The notes under the pieces: generated by a model | What the model saw: the letters and a program-made list of their open reading frames with translations, nothing else | What the model was told of the DNA's origin: nothing | Databases searched by the model: none | Position numbers and translations under genes: made by a program | From: an uncultured Pseudodesulfovibrio sp. | GTDB taxonomy: Bacteria > Desulfobacterota > Desulfovibrionia > Desulfovibrionales > Desulfovibrionaceae | DNA length: 64,000 bases | NCBI RefSeq assembly: GCF_963662885.1 | Contig: NZ_OY760059.1 | Coordinates: 248,001-312,000 of the forward strand | Direction: 5' to 3' | Shown: positions 26,037-35,782 of the stretch, one piece after another | How the letters are laid out: each line of letters opens with the position of its first letter | Numbering within the stretch: position 1 is the stretch's first letter

Positions 26037-26911
26037 GCCGCCTCGGATCGACGCTCGTTCCGGCGGCAACCGCGGCCGTCCTGATGCTGGCGGTCCTCTC
26101 GGGCTGCGCCACCAGGATACCGCCCGGCCTCATGCTGGACACCCCCAAGGCGGCCTGGTCCGCCTTTCGGCAGCACTACTGCGTCCGTCCGGAGGGCAAG
26201 GGCGTGCGGGTCGGAGCCAGCCTCTACTACTCCAGGACCAAACCCACCAAGCGGACCAACCGCACCCTGATCTCTCTGTGGGGCGACTTCAATGGCCCCA
26301 TGCGCCTTGACGTGTCCGCCTCCATCGGCACCCTGCTGGCCCACATCCGCGAGGACAAATCCGGGCTCCTTGTCTTCTACCCCGAGGATCAAAAGGCCTA
26401 CGCGCACAAGAACTCCGTGCTCGGAGCCACCCGGCTGGGCATGCCCTTCCCCTTTTCCCTGAGCGAACTGGCCCACGCCCTGACCGGTGATTTCTCCAAG
26501 CTCGCCCCCCGGCGCTACGCCACGGCACAGGTTGAGGGGGAGAACTTCGCCTACACCCTGTCGGACGGACTGGTGAACCGCATCGTCCTGGACCGCCTGG
26601 GTCGCCCCGTACAGCTAGAAGGGGTGACTTCGCACACCAGTGAGAACGCGCGCCACTGGGTCTTCACCATCGACCGCTACGAAGACGCGCCCGAAGGGCA
26701 GATACCCCTGCCCGACAAGCTGACCCTTTCCCTTGATGACGGGGAGCGCGGCGTCTTGCACATAAAGACCCGGGAGCTTATGCTGGCGGCCTGGCCCGCC
26801 CGGTCCCTGGCCCTGGAACTGCCCGAGGACGTCGTCCCCATTCGGCTGGACAACGGGTACACGGAAGAAAAAACCGGGGATATCCCCGTCATATACGAGG
26901 ACAAGCAATGA
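26033..26911 (+). CDS. Lipoprotein of unknown function, LolB/DUF4292-like
   Basis: 292 residues with a signal ending in lipobox LSGC. The following pattern of short strands and the segments SASIGTLLAHIREDKSG, LLVFYPEDQKAYAH and LGMPFPFSLSELAHALTG suggest a beta-rich LolB-like fold, which in LolB moves lipoproteins into the outer membrane. The family link is by general resemblance only. It overlaps both neighbours by 4 bases, so it belongs to one translational unit with the TPR lipoprotein. Confidence 0.7.
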   Translation: MSRLGSTLVPAATAAVLMLAVLSGCATRIPPGLMLDTPKAAWSAFRQHYCVRPEGKGVRVGASLYYSRTKPTKRTNRTLISLWGDFNGPMRLDVSASIGTLLAHIREDKSGLLVFYPEDQKAYAHKNSVLGATRLGMPFPFSLSELAHALTGDFSKLAPRRYATAQVEGENFAYTLSDGLVNRIVLDRLGRPVQLEGVTSHTSENARHWVFTIDRYEDAPEGQIPLPDKLTLSLDDGERGVLHIKTRELMLAAWPARSLALELPEDVVPIRLDNGYTEEKTGDIPVIYEDKQ

Positions 26912-27240
26912 GCGAACATCCGCAGGAAACGGTGATGGACATCTTTATCCTCGGCCTGAAGACCTGGGTGGCCGAGGTGAAATGGCTGGTCCGCTCCCTG
27001 GCCGGGAGGTTCGAGGTCGGCAGGCTTGAAAAAGAATTGGATCGGGAATATGGCATCCTCGGGCGTATCGCGGAGGCGCCCCGGGGCAAGAAGGCGGACA
27101 AGGAACTCTGCCTCAAACAGATCGCCTTCCTCAAGGAGGAGATCGACGCCCTGAAGGAAGAACTGGCCAATAACCGCGAAGAAGGCATGAAGCAGAACCG
27201 CCGTGAGGACGGCGGCGCATCCCAAGGGGGGGAACTGTGA
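26908..27240 (+). CDS. Small coiled-coil protein
   Basis: 110 residues, strongly helical and charged, with heptad-like spacing in ELDREYGILGRIAEAP and QIAFLKEEIDALKEEL. No signal peptide. It overlaps the lipoprotein gene before it and rpiB after it by 4 bases each. Function unknown; it bridges the envelope genes and the pentose-phosphate genes in one operon. Confidence 0.75.
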   Translation: MSEHPQETVMDIFILGLKTWVAEVKWLVRSLAGRFEVGRLEKELDREYGILGRIAEAPRGKKADKELCLKQIAFLKEEIDALKEELANNREEGMKQNRREDGGASQGGEL

Positions 27241-27677
27241 GCAAGACCATCGTTATCGGCTCCGATCACGGGGGCTACCATCTCAAGAAAGTGTTCATCA
27301 AAGCCCTGACGGACTGGGGCTACACCGTGGAAGACGAGGGGCCGGACTGCCTGGACTCCTGCGACTATCCCATATACGCGGCCAAGGTCTGCAACAAGCT
27401 CAAGGCGGACGGGGACAAGCTCGGCGTGCTCATTTGCGGCACGGGCCAGGGCATGACCATGACCGCCAACCGCATGGGCATCCGGGCCGCCCTGTGCACC
27501 AACGAATTTCACGCCCGTATGGCCCGCGAGCACAACGACGCCAAATGCCTGTGCATGGGCGAGCGCGTCACCGGGCAGGGGCTGGCCTTGAGCGTACTCA
27601 AGGTCTTCCTGGAATCGAACTTCGAGGGCGACCGGCACCAGCGGCGCATCGACCTCATCGAAACCGTCTCCCAATAA
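27237..27677 (+). CDS. rpiB: Ribose 5-phosphate isomerase B
   Basis: Interconverts ribose 5-phosphate and ribulose 5-phosphate. 146 residues, the RpiB length. The N-terminal GSDHGGYHLK and the catalytic-cysteine loop ICGTGQGMTMTANR are diagnostic. It starts inside the stop of the coiled-coil gene and is followed 25 bases later by tkt. Confidence 0.96.
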   Translation: MSKTIVIGSDHGGYHLKKVFIKALTDWGYTVEDEGPDCLDSCDYPIYAAKVCNKLKADGDKLGVLICGTGQGMTMTANRMGIRAALCTNEFHARMAREHNDAKCLCMGERVTGQGLALSVLKVFLESNFEGDRHQRRIDLIETVSQ

Positions 27678-27702
27678 CCTCACTAAACAAGGGTATCGAC
27701 CA

Positions 27703-29664
27703 ATGACACAGACGGACAAGACCATCGCCGTGGTCAAGGGACTGATCATGGACGGCGTGGCCAAGGCCAACTCCGGCCATCCGGGCGGGGCCATGTCCTC
27801 CGCCGACTACGCCACCATCCTCTTTTCCGAGTTTCTGAACTTCAATCCCGACGACCCCCAGTGGTTCAATCGCGATCGCTTCATCCTCTCGGCCGGGCAC
27901 GAGTCCATGCTGCTCTACAGCCTGCTGCACCTCAACGGCTTCATCTCCATTGAGGACATCAAGAATTTCCGCCAGTTCGGCTCCCTCACTCCGGGCCATC
28001 CCGAGGTTCACCTGACCCCGGGCGTAGAGGCCACCACCGGTCCTCTGGGCCAGGGCCTGGCCATGTCCGTGGGCTTTGCCACGGCCGAGGCGTATCTGCG
28101 CGAAAAGCTCGGCGCTGACGTCATGGACCACTACACCTACGTGCTCTCCTCCGACGGCGACCTGCAGGAGCCCATCGCCATGGGCGCGGCCGCTCTGGCC
28201 GGTCTGTGGAACCTGGGCAAGCTGATCGTCTACTACGACTCCAACAAGATCCAGCTGGCCGGTCCCACCTGCAAGGCCGACTGCACCGACCACCGCAAGG
28301 TCTTCGAGGGATTCTGCTGGCAGGTTCTGGAAGTGGACGGACACAACCACGACGAGATTCGCAAGGCCATCAAGGACGCCCAGCTCGAGACCGGCAAGCC
28401 CACCCTGATCATCGGCCACACCACCATGGCCAAGGGATGCGCCTCCATGGAGGGCAGCCACAAGACTCACGGCGAGCCCCTCAAGGCCGATGAGATCAAG
28501 GCTACCAAGAAGAAGCTCGGCCTGCCCGAGGATGATTTCTACGTACCCGAGGACGTGGTCGCCGAATACCGCGCCCGGTTCGACGGCATGCGCAAGAACG
28601 CGGCCGACTGGCAGGCCATGGTCGACGGCAAGATGTCCGACTCGGCATTTGCCGAGATCTGGGGCCACGTGGTCAAGCCCCGCGCCGAGCTGTCCATCGA
28701 CTGGCCCGAGTTCACCCCGGGCGAATCCATGGCCACCCGCAAGGCCTGGGGCACCTGCCTGGACGCTGTCATGGACTCCATGCCCACCCTGGTGGGCGGT
28801 TCCGCCGACCTTGACCCGTCCAACCAGACCGCCAATTTCCGCAACACCTACGGCGATTTCGCCGTGGACGGCTACGGCGCGCGCAACCTGGCTTTCGGTG
28901 TGCGCGAGTTCAACATGGCCGCCATCATGAACGGCATCCAGCTGCACGGCGGCCTGCTCCCGTTCGGCGCCACCTTCCTGACCTTCTCGGACTACTGCCG
29001 CAACGCCATCCGCATGTCGGCTCTCCAGGAGCTGCCGGTCCTGTACGTCTTCACCCACGACTCGTTCTGGGTGGGCGAGGACGGCCCCACGCACCAGCCC
29101 ATCGAGCACGTCAGCTCCCTGCGGCTGATCCCGGACCTCATCGACCTGCGCCCCGCGGACGCCAACGAGACCAAGGCCTGCCTGGACATCGCGCTGAAGC
29201 AGGAGAAGATGCCTTCCACCCTGTTCCTGACCCGTCAGGGCCTGCCCATCCTCGACCCGGCCGAATACCCGGCCATTGTCGACGGACCGAGCAAGGGCGC
29301 ATACGTGCTCAAGGACTGCGACGGTACCCCGGACTTGATTCTCATCGCCTCCGGCTCCGAAGTCTCGCTCTGCCTCGAAACCGCGAAGCTTATGAAACGG
29401 AAAGTGCGCGTTGTATCCATGCCGTCGGCCAAATTGTTTGACGATCAGCCGGAATCGTATAAAAATGACGTTTTACCGCCCGAAGTGACTGCAAGGGCCG
29501 CGGCCGAAGCCGGTCGCACCACCCTGTGGCACAAATATGTCGGCCTGAACGGCGTTGTTCTCGGTGTCGATCATTTCGGAGCCAGCGCCCCGGGCAAGAT
29601 CCTGTCCGACAAGTACGGGTTCACCCCGGAGAACTTCGCCCGGATGATCCGGGAGAAATACTAG
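27703..29664 (+). CDS. tkt: Transketolase
   Basis: Moves two-carbon units between sugar phosphates using thiamine diphosphate. 653 residues, family length. Key parts: KANSGHPGGAMSSADY, the cofactor motif (SSDGDLQEP ... YYDSNK), EFNMAAIMNGI with the catalytic Glu region, HDSFWVGEDGPTHQPIEH, and a C-terminal domain with IASGSEVSLCLE. It lies between rpiB and glpX, so the operon supports the non-oxidative pentose phosphate pathway. Confidence 0.97.
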   Translation: MTQTDKTIAVVKGLIMDGVAKANSGHPGGAMSSADYATILFSEFLNFNPDDPQWFNRDRFILSAGHESMLLYSLLHLNGFISIEDIKNFRQFGSLTPGHPEVHLTPGVEATTGPLGQGLAMSVGFATAEAYLREKLGADVMDHYTYVLSSDGDLQEPIAMGAAALAGLWNLGKLIVYYDSNKIQLAGPTCKADCTDHRKVFEGFCWQVLEVDGHNHDEIRKAIKDAQLETGKPTLIIGHTTMAKGCASMEGSHKTHGEPLKADEIKATKKKLGLPEDDFYVPEDVVAEYRARFDGMRKNAADWQAMVDGKMSDSAFAEIWGHVVKPRAELSIDWPEFTPGESMATRKAWGTCLDAVMDSMPTLVGGSADLDPSNQTANFRNTYGDFAVDGYGARNLAFGVREFNMAAIMNGIQLHGGLLPFGATFLTFSDYCRNAIRMSALQELPVLYVFTHDSFWVGEDGPTHQPIEHVSSLRLIPDLIDLRPADANETKACLDIALKQEKMPSTLFLTRQGLPILDPAEYPAIVDGPSKGAYVLKDCDGTPDLILIASGSEVSLCLETAKLMKRKVRVVSMPSAKLFDDQPESYKNDVLPPEVTARAAAEAGRTTLWHKYVGLNGVVLGVDHFGASAPGKILSDKYGFTPENFARMIREKY

Positions 29665-29673
29665 GAGACGCAC

Positions 29674-30657
29674 ATGGAAGCACCACAGAAGAACCTCGCA
29701 CTGGACCTGGTCCGTGTCACTGAAGCCGCCGCCCTGGCGTGCGCCCGCTGGCTCGGCAAGGGCGACAAGATCGCTGCCGACCAGGCGGCCGTCGACGCCA
29801 TGAGGCTGTGCTTCAACACCTTGGAGATCGAAGGTCAGATAAAGATCGGCGAAGGCGAGAAGGACGAAGCGCCCATGCTCTACGCCGGTGAAAAGCTTGG
29901 CCTGGGCACCGGTCCCAAGGTGGACATCGCCGTGGATCCGCTGGAGGGCACCAACCTCCTGGCCAACGGCCGTCCCAACGCCATCTCCGTCGTGGGCGTG
30001 GCCCCGGCCGGCGCCATGTTCGATCCGGGCCCGAGCTTCTACATGCAGAAACTGGTCGTCCCGGCCCATGCCAAGGACGTGGTCGATATCGAGGCTCCCA
30101 CCGGGCACAACCTGAAGCTCATCGCCCGCGCTCTGGACAAGGACGTGGACGACCTGGTTGTCTTCGTTCTGGACAAGCCCCGCCACAAGAAGCTGATCTC
30201 CGAAATCCGCGAAGCGGGTGCGCGCATCCAGCTGCACACCGACGGCGACATCACCGGTTCGCTCATGGCCATCGACCCGCGCTGCGAGGTGGACGTCATG
30301 ATGGGTACCGGCGGCACCCCCGAGGGCGTGCTCTCGGCCATCGCCATCCGCATCATGGGCGGCGAGATGTTCGCCAAGCTCGATCCGCAGAAGCAGAAGG
30401 AAAAGAACAACTTGGCCGAGTTCGGCATGGACATCCGCCGGGTTCTGACCGTGGGCGACCTGGTCAAGTCCGACGACCTGTTCTTTGCGGCCACCGGCAT
30501 CTCCGGCGGCACCTTCCTCAAGGGCGTGACCTACCACGGCCACGGCGCCGAAACCTCGTCCCTGGTCATGCGCGGCAAGACCGGGACCATCCGTTACGTG
30601 GAAGCCATCCACAATTGGGATACCCTGATGCGCTTCTCGGCCGTCGAATACGACTAG
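29674..30657 (+). CDS. glpX: Class II fructose-1,6-bisphosphatase
   Basis: Hydrolyses fructose 1,6-bisphosphate (and often sedoheptulose bisphosphate). 327 residues of the GlpX type. Metal-site motifs are KIGEGEKDEAPML and VAVDPLEGTNLLANG-like DPLEGTNLLANG; also GTGGTPEGVLSAIAIRIMGG. GGAG lies before the ATG, 9 bases after tkt. It ends the operon and a strong terminator follows. Confidence 0.97.
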   Translation: MEAPQKNLALDLVRVTEAAALACARWLGKGDKIAADQAAVDAMRLCFNTLEIEGQIKIGEGEKDEAPMLYAGEKLGLGTGPKVDIAVDPLEGTNLLANGRPNAISVVGVAPAGAMFDPGPSFYMQKLVVPAHAKDVVDIEAPTGHNLKLIARALDKDVDDLVVFVLDKPRHKKLISEIREAGARIQLHTDGDITGSLMAIDPRCEVDVMMGTGGTPEGVLSAIAIRIMGGEMFAKLDPQKQKEKNNLAEFGMDIRRVLTVGDLVKSDDLFFAATGISGGTFLKGVTYHGHGAETSSLVMRGKTGTIRYVEAIHNWDTLMRFSAVEYD

Positions 30658-30680
30658 GCCGATCCACGACCAAGACTATC

Positions 30681-30720
30681 AAGGCCGGTTCCCGTTATGG
30701 GGACCGGCCTTTTCCGTTTT
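30681..30720 (+). terminator. Terminator of the rpiB-tkt-glpX operon
   Basis: AAGGCCGGT ... ACCGGCCTT stem with an inner CCC/GGG pairing, then TTTTCCGTTTT; 24 bases after the glpX stop. Confidence 0.92.
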
Positions 30721-30879
30721 CGACCAACCGAGGCGGCAATCCGACGCCCAAGGCAGCCGGATTCGCGCCAACAACCTGTTTTACTCACCCGATCGCCGGG
30801 CTGGGCATCCAATTCCTTCACGGAATCATTGAGTCAGCCGGACTAATTGTGCTATGGTTCGCAACAAGAGGGATATGCC

Positions 30880-31236
30880 ATGGGAATGAACAAACGGAAC
30901 AGCACCCGCATCGACGCCGATTTTGAGGCCTACATCACCATAGGCGAGGTGGTCCTGCCCGTGTCCACCCGCAACCTGAGCATGAAGGGCGCGCTGTTGC
31001 ACGGCTGCGAAGACTGCGTGGCCGGGACACCCTGCGAGCTGCATCTGCCCCTGTCACCGGGCATCCGCATCGTGGTCACGGGACAGATCGTGCGCATCAA
31101 GGGCAATTACGCCGCCATGTCATTCAAGGAAATGGATGAACTGTCCTTTACCTTCCTGCACCGGCTGGTCACGCTGAACGCGGACCATCCCGACGAGGTG
31201 GACGAGGAACTCTTGCGGATATTCGAGAAGTTCTGA
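30880..31236 (+). CDS. PilZ-domain c-di-GMP-binding protein
   Basis: 118 residues, essentially one PilZ domain. The ligand motifs are present: RxxxR as RNSTR at residues 5-9, and NxSxxG as NLSMKG about 30 residues later. It should bind c-di-GMP and act as an effector on motility or surface functions. AGAGGG precedes the ATG at 30880; earlier in-frame ATGs lack spacing. It has its own transcription unit after the glpX terminator. Confidence 0.9.
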   Translation: MGMNKRNSTRIDADFEAYITIGEVVLPVSTRNLSMKGALLHGCEDCVAGTPCELHLPLSPGIRIVVTGQIVRIKGNYAAMSFKEMDELSFTFLHRLVTLNADHPDEVDEELLRIFEKF

Positions 31237-31246
31237 GTTTTTCGGA

Positions 31247-32134
31247 TCAGACGGTCTGGCTCTCGCGCTGCCGCTCCTTCATACCGCTGCGACCGAGCAG
31301 CAGAACCCCCAAAACGATCAGCATTCCACCGCCGATGGTCCACATGTCCGGGATTTCTCCCAGGAACATCAGCCCCCACACGGCCGCGAACACGATCTCC
31401 AGCGTGGACACACCGCTTATGCGGGCCGCGGATTCGATGGCATAGCCCTTGGTCATGAAGAACTGGCCGAGGTTCATGAACAGCCCCACACCGCAAAGCA
31501 CTCCCCATTCCGCCAGAGTGGGCATTACCCAGCCGTCGGCGAAGAGCGGCGAAAGCAGCGAGATGGCGATAGGCGGATAGAGCATGACCACGGCGGGTCG
31601 TTCGGTCTTGGCCAGCACCCGCACCGCCAGGATGGCCCAGGAGGTCAGAAAGACGCTGAGCAAGGCGGCCAGCAGCCCCCAGGTGTTCAAATCCGGGCTG
31701 CCCGCCCCGAACAGGAAGTCCGGTCGACAGACCAGGGCCACTCCGGCCACCGAGGTCAGGATCGCCAGCATTCCGCCCTTGGACAGTGCCTCGCCCATGA
31801 GCAGCCAGGCCAGCAGCGCCACAGTGATGGGATGGGAGAAAATGAGCACCAACGCATCGGCCAGGGGCAGGTGCACGATGGCGTAGAAGTCGGCGAACAT
31901 GGCCCCGAAGCCGAGCAGTCCGCGCGATGCCAGCAGGAATTTGCGCTTGCCGAATCGACCCGCCCCGGACTTGCGGAGCATGACCCAGCACATGACCACC
32001 CCGATGAGGCCGCGCACGAAGAGAATCTCCATGGTGGGCAACCGGCTTCCGGCCAGTTTGACGAAGAGCGACCCGAAGGAGAAGAAGAAGGTGCCGAGCA
32101 GCATGAAACGCATGCCGGGGGTCAGAAAATTCAT
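31247..32134 (-). CDS. EamA/DMT-family transporter
   Basis: 295 residues with about ten membrane helices in two EamA halves (first half near residues 8-140, second about 150-285). PALIVVLG-like ends are seen in MLIVLGVLLLGRSG. The substrate is unknown; such proteins usually export amino acids, drugs or metabolites. It is convergent with the PilZ gene, 10 bases apart. A second member of this family is at 35.8-36.7 kb. Confidence 0.88.
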   Translation of the reverse strand: MNFLTPGMRFMLLGTFFFSFGSLFVKLAGSRLPTMEILFVRGLIGVVMCWVMLRKSGAGRFGKRKFLLASRGLLGFGAMFADFYAIVHLPLADALVLIFSHPITVALLAWLLMGEALSKGGMLAILTSVAGVALVCRPDFLFGAGSPDLNTWGLLAALLSVFLTSWAILAVRVLAKTERPAVVMLYPPIAISLLSPLFADGWVMPTLAEWGVLCGVGLFMNLGQFFMTKGYAIESAARISGVSTLEIVFAAVWGLMFLGEIPDMWTIGGGMLIVLGVLLLGRSGMKERQRESQTV

Positions 32135-32178
32135 GGGCGGAGACTATGCCTTTCCCTTTCCGAGTCAAGCGGAAAGAG

Positions 32179-33009
32179 CTACTGCCCGGACTCGACCAGG
32201 GGGCAGGAACCGGCGAGGTTGCTGTAGTGCACCTGCATCAGGTGCAGCTCTATGGCCTTGAGCCGCCCTTCGGCGGCCATATCGCGCAGCACCGCATCAA
32301 TCTGGGGAACCAGATCGGCATGACGCTTGTGCAGGTAGTGGTACATGGGGTTGCTGACCATGGGCTCGCAGAGCATGCGGACCTTGCCAAGGCCGACCTT
32401 GTTCAGGGCAGGCAGGATATCGAAGAACTCGGCCAATCCCACGTCCATCCGGCCGTTTTTTAGCAGTGTGAGCATCTTTTCGTAGGAAGAGACCGCATGG
32501 CTATGCTCGCCCGTTACCCGACTCTCCAGATATTTGTAGCCGTTGCGGATGCAGGTCCGGCAACTTTGGAACTGCCCCCATCCCTTGGCCGGATCGACTT
32601 TGGTGCTCGTGGTCAGTATGGCGATGCGGTTGATATACAAAGGCGTAGGCACACGGATCAGGTTCGGGCAGGTCTTTTCGACCACGTTCACCCGGCCCGC
32701 CTCACCGTCCACCAGCCCATCGTTGGCCATGACCAGGGCGCGCTCCGCAGGGTAGCCCTGCAACTCGATCTCGTACCCCAGCCGGGCATACGCCTCGCTC
32801 AGGATGTGATCGAACAGGTCCTGGAGTCCCCCTTCGGGGAATGTGGAAAAGACCAGCCGATGTTCAGGCCCGTGGAGTTCGGCCCAAGCCCGATGCGGTG
32901 ACAACAAAAGCGCGAGACCCGAAAGGATAAGGCCCACCAGGAAGACTATCGGGAGGTGATATACTGCCCGGCGGGATCGGGCGACAGGCTCGGGGACGTT
33001 TTTTGTCAT
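32179..33009 (-). CDS. Periplasmic solute-binding-like protein
   Basis: 276 residues. An N-terminal helix (LPIVFLVGLILSGLALLL) and AWA form a signal or anchor. The mature protein has the family 3 binding-protein arrangement (RLVFSTFPEGGLQDLFDHIL; MLTLLKNGRMDVGLAEFFD; LCEPMVSNPMYHYLHKRH). Two cysteines in SCRTCIRNG may form a disulfide. No transporter genes are adjacent. It resembles the 7.1 kb protein in type. The ATG at 33009 has no strong ribosome site, so the start is uncertain. Confidence 0.72.
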   Translation of the reverse strand: MTKNVPEPVARSRRAVYHLPIVFLVGLILSGLALLLSPHRAWAELHGPEHRLVFSTFPEGGLQDLFDHILSEAYARLGYEIELQGYPAERALVMANDGLVDGEAGRVNVVEKTCPNLIRVPTPLYINRIAILTTSTKVDPAKGWGQFQSCRTCIRNGYKYLESRVTGEHSHAVSSYEKMLTLLKNGRMDVGLAEFFDILPALNKVGLGKVRMLCEPMVSNPMYHYLHKRHADLVPQIDAVLRDMAAEGRLKAIELHLMQVHYSNLAGSCPLVESGQ

Positions 33010-33096
33010 CGCTCGCAACCGTAGCGTTAAAACGCCCCTAGAGGAAGGGGTGGTGTTTTATTTTTTGCGCCAATCGGCGAATTTTATCGGGGATGG

Positions 33097-33915
33097 CTAC
33101 AGGCCGAAAAAGCGACGGGCGTTGTCACCGGCAATGCGCCAGACGTCTTCCAGGGAACGGCCCTTGATCTGGGCCACGCGACGGGCTGTGAACCCGGACA
33201 GGGCCGGGTGATTGCGCTTGCCGCGCCACGGCTCGGGCGCGAGATAGGGGCAGTCGGTTTCGAGGAGCAGCCGCTCAAAGGGGATACGCGCCACAGCGGC
33301 CTGGACGTCGTCGGAATTCTTGCGGAAGGTCACCGGACCGGGAATGGAGATGTGCCAGCCGTTGGCCAACAGCCGCTCCGCCAGGTCGATGCCTGCACCG
33401 AAGCAGTGCCACAGCAGCGGATAGTCCCTGAAGCCCTCGGCCTCCAGAATGGCCACGGTATCGTCATTGGCGTCGCGCGAATGGATGATGATCGGCAGGG
33501 AAAGCTCGCGGGCCAGCTCGATCTGGCGAAGGAAGGCGTCCTTCTGCACATCGTGGGGCACGCGCTCCCAGTAATAGTCCAGGCCGATCTCGCCCACGCC
33601 CTTGAGGCGCGGGTCCTCCTGAAAAAAAGTGCGCATGCGGTCCAGATCGTTGTCGGTCAGTTCATCCGCGTTGTTGGGATGTACGCCCATGATGAAGCTG
33701 ATCTCCGGATGGGCGTCGAACAGGCCTCGCCCCCGCTCATAGGCGTCAGGCCCAAGGAAGACGTTGACGATACGGCTCACGCCCGAATCATGGGCGCGGC
33801 GGATGATCTCTTCACGGTCCTCGTCAAAGTCCTCGAGGTCAAGATGGGCATGGGAGTCCACCCCTACCGGGGGCAGCTCCAGAGATTCAGGTTCCGGGCG
33901 TTTGGTCTTGGACAT
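33097..33915 (-). CDS. tatD: TatD-family metal-dependent deoxyribonuclease
   Basis: 272 residues of the amidohydrolase fold. Metal ligands: VDSHAHLD at the N-terminus, GEIGLDYYW, IIHSRDAND, LLWHCFGA and LLLETDCPYLAP. TatD proteins act as 3'-5' exonucleases in DNA quality control. The upstream gene encodes a glycosyltransferase ending 10 bases before this start on the same strand. Confidence 0.94.
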   Translation of the reverse strand: MSKTKRPEPESLELPPVGVDSHAHLDLEDFDEDREEIIRRAHDSGVSRIVNVFLGPDAYERGRGLFDAHPEISFIMGVHPNNADELTDNDLDRMRTFFQEDPRLKGVGEIGLDYYWERVPHDVQKDAFLRQIELARELSLPIIIHSRDANDDTVAILEAEGFRDYPLLWHCFGAGIDLAERLLANGWHISIPGPVTFRKNSDDVQAAVARIPFERLLLETDCPYLAPEPWRGKRNHPALSGFTARRVAQIKGRSLEDVWRIAGDNARRFFGL

Positions 33916-33925
33916 CAGTCGGTGC

Positions 33926-34912
33926 TCACAGTTGTTCCCACAGTTCGAGGATGGCCGTCTTCTGGGCCTCGAGGGAGTAGGCGTTGGCGGTCTTCTGCCC
34001 TGCCGCCAGGGCGGCCATCAGGGCCGGGTCACGCTCCTTGAACAATTCCACCGCGTCACACAGGCAAAGCGCCGCGTCGAGCACGTCGCTGTCCGCACAC
34101 CACAGGCCGTTGCCTTTCCACGGGACCTTGCGGAGGGGAATCCACGGCGTATAGCGGGGTTCAGCCTGCATCTGGCGCATGTAGTCCCAGCCGCCGAAAC
34201 CGGCGAACCCGACGGGCAGACAGCCACAGGCCATGGCCTCGAGCGGCGGCAGGGGGCAGCCTTCGGGAAAACCCGTGGCCAGAAAGATATGCGCCTTGCG
34301 CAAGACCTCGGCCACGCCGTTGGCGTCCAGGCCGTCTATGGGCATCCAGTTTACCTGCTTGGCCCCGCAGCGGTGTTCGTAAATGGCTTTGATCTGCTCC
34401 ACCAGCGCCTTGTTCTTGCGCGGCATGAAGGCAACGTTCACCCGTCCTCCGGGCTTGGATTCGGGCGCGTAGAAAAGGGTCCGGTCAATGCCCGGTCGCA
34501 GAATCGGGGCATCCTTGCAGGTGGTCTCCTTGATGAACCGGGAGACCGGATCGGATACGGCCAGGAACTCCACGGGCAGGCTGTGCCAGTCCACGCCTTC
34601 GGGCATGGAGGAGAAGAGATAGGCCCAATTCTGGACGTAGCTGAAACACTGGGCGTTGGCGTACAGCCCCGGAGCCAGGGCGTTGATCCACCCTTCGGGG
34701 ACCACCCATGCGTCGGACTCGGCCAGCTTCAAATCTCCCCATTCCAGCACCGGCGCGGCGTTGGCCAGCCCCTCGGGCCGCCAGCCGCCTTTTTCCCTGG
34801 CTACGAGACAGGCCTCGTGTCCGGCTTGGTGGAGTATGTCGGCCATCTGCCGAAGTACAGTGACGCCCCCGGTCGGTTTGGAGACCGGCGGCAGGAAGAT
34901 ATATGTTCGCAT
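33926..34912 (-). CDS. GT4-type glycosyltransferase
   Basis: 328 residues. N-terminal YIFLPPVSKPTGGVTVLRQM is the opening strand and glycine loop of a GT-B fold; the nucleotide-sugar motif is EGCPLPPLEAMACGCLPVG. It probably adds a sugar to a surface glycan or a small acceptor. Start chosen at 34912, where AGGAAG precedes the ATG; upstream codons lack a ribosome site. It is followed by tatD. Confidence 0.87.
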   Translation of the reverse strand: MRTYIFLPPVSKPTGGVTVLRQMADILHQAGHEACLVAREKGGWRPEGLANAAPVLEWGDLKLAESDAWVVPEGWINALAPGLYANAQCFSYVQNWAYLFSSMPEGVDWHSLPVEFLAVSDPVSRFIKETTCKDAPILRPGIDRTLFYAPESKPGGRVNVAFMPRKNKALVEQIKAIYEHRCGAKQVNWMPIDGLDANGVAEVLRKAHIFLATGFPEGCPLPPLEAMACGCLPVGFAGFGGWDYMRQMQAEPRYTPWIPLRKVPWKGNGLWCADSDVLDAALCLCDAVELFKERDPALMAALAAGQKTANAYSLEAQKTAILELWEQL

Positions 34913-35782
34913 GGTCGCTTCCTGTGAACCATAAACGGGCATGTTTGGCAAGGAGAGGCTGCGGGGCGGGTGTGCAATGGGGAGGCCCGCCCCGCAGTGG
35001 AGGGAAGGAGTTTAGCTTTCGTGCTGGCTGAATACCTTCTACCCGCCCCACCGGTGACACGCCCGTCGATCCCATCACGAGTGGGCAACGATCGCGTAAC
35101 GGGGGATTGATTCAACTGGCGGCGGGCCTTGCCGAGCTCGGGGGATTTTCCGCGCATCAGCGTCGGGGCTTTTGGCTGTAATCCTTACTTTTTGATTTCG
35201 CTTTTCCAGCGACTTCCTTTTTTGCTGCCGCAGAAAAAAGGAAGCAAAAACTGCGCTGTGGTGCGCTCGCGCGACAGATTGGTTTGACCTTCATCATTTG
35301 GCTTGGCGTAAGCCCAACCAGAAACTCACTGCTGCAACCATGGAGCGCCTCGGACGCCCGCGTCCGACAGCGGCTCTCACAGCCCCGCGCCAAGGCAAGC
35401 TCTCCCACGCCCCTCCGCCCTCTTTCCTTCACCCAAACGAGCCCTTGATCCGGGCATTAGAAGCTGACGATGAGGGGCGGCGGCTCTTCGATTCATAGCG
35501 AGCGTAGCGAGCCTTGAATCGGGAGCCGCCCCGAATCGATCAGATTCTTATGCACCGATCTCCGGGCGGCCGCGCCACACTCCAAGGCCCTTTTTTTCGT
35601 CTATTTTTTTGGGCCAGCAAAAAAATGGACCCCGCCCGGAGGGCATGGAGAATTGTGTGGGGCTTCAGCCCCACACAGCGGCTCTCAGCGGTGCAACCGC
35701 GCATTTTCTCGTATCCATAAAAAAGCCGCCCCAAGGGGGCGGCCTTCCTTATCTCTACCTCTTCAAGGCGGTGAAGACGCCG
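34913..35782. other. Long non-coding region rich in hairpins
   Basis: About 870 bases without a credible gene. It has a GC hairpin at 34957-34996 (CTGCGGGGCGGG / CCCGCCCCGCAG), a hairpin near 35211-35243 (CTTCCTTTTTT / AGAAAAAAGGAAG), a short one at 35654-35678 (GTGTGGGGCTTCAGCCCCAC), and several A/T runs. The short open frames here are low complexity with Arg/Ser/Ala bias and no ribosome sites. It may be a decayed region or hold unrecognised small RNAs. Confidence 0.55.
35719..35744 (-). terminator. Terminator of the second EamA gene
   Basis: On the minus strand GGCCGCCCCCTTGGGGCGGC followed by TTTTTT; 39 bases past the stop. Confidence 0.9.

Noticed and set aside
35157..35432. 91-codon frame in the long non-coding region
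   Set aside because: Arg/Ser/Lys-rich translation of repeat-like DNA without a ribosome site.
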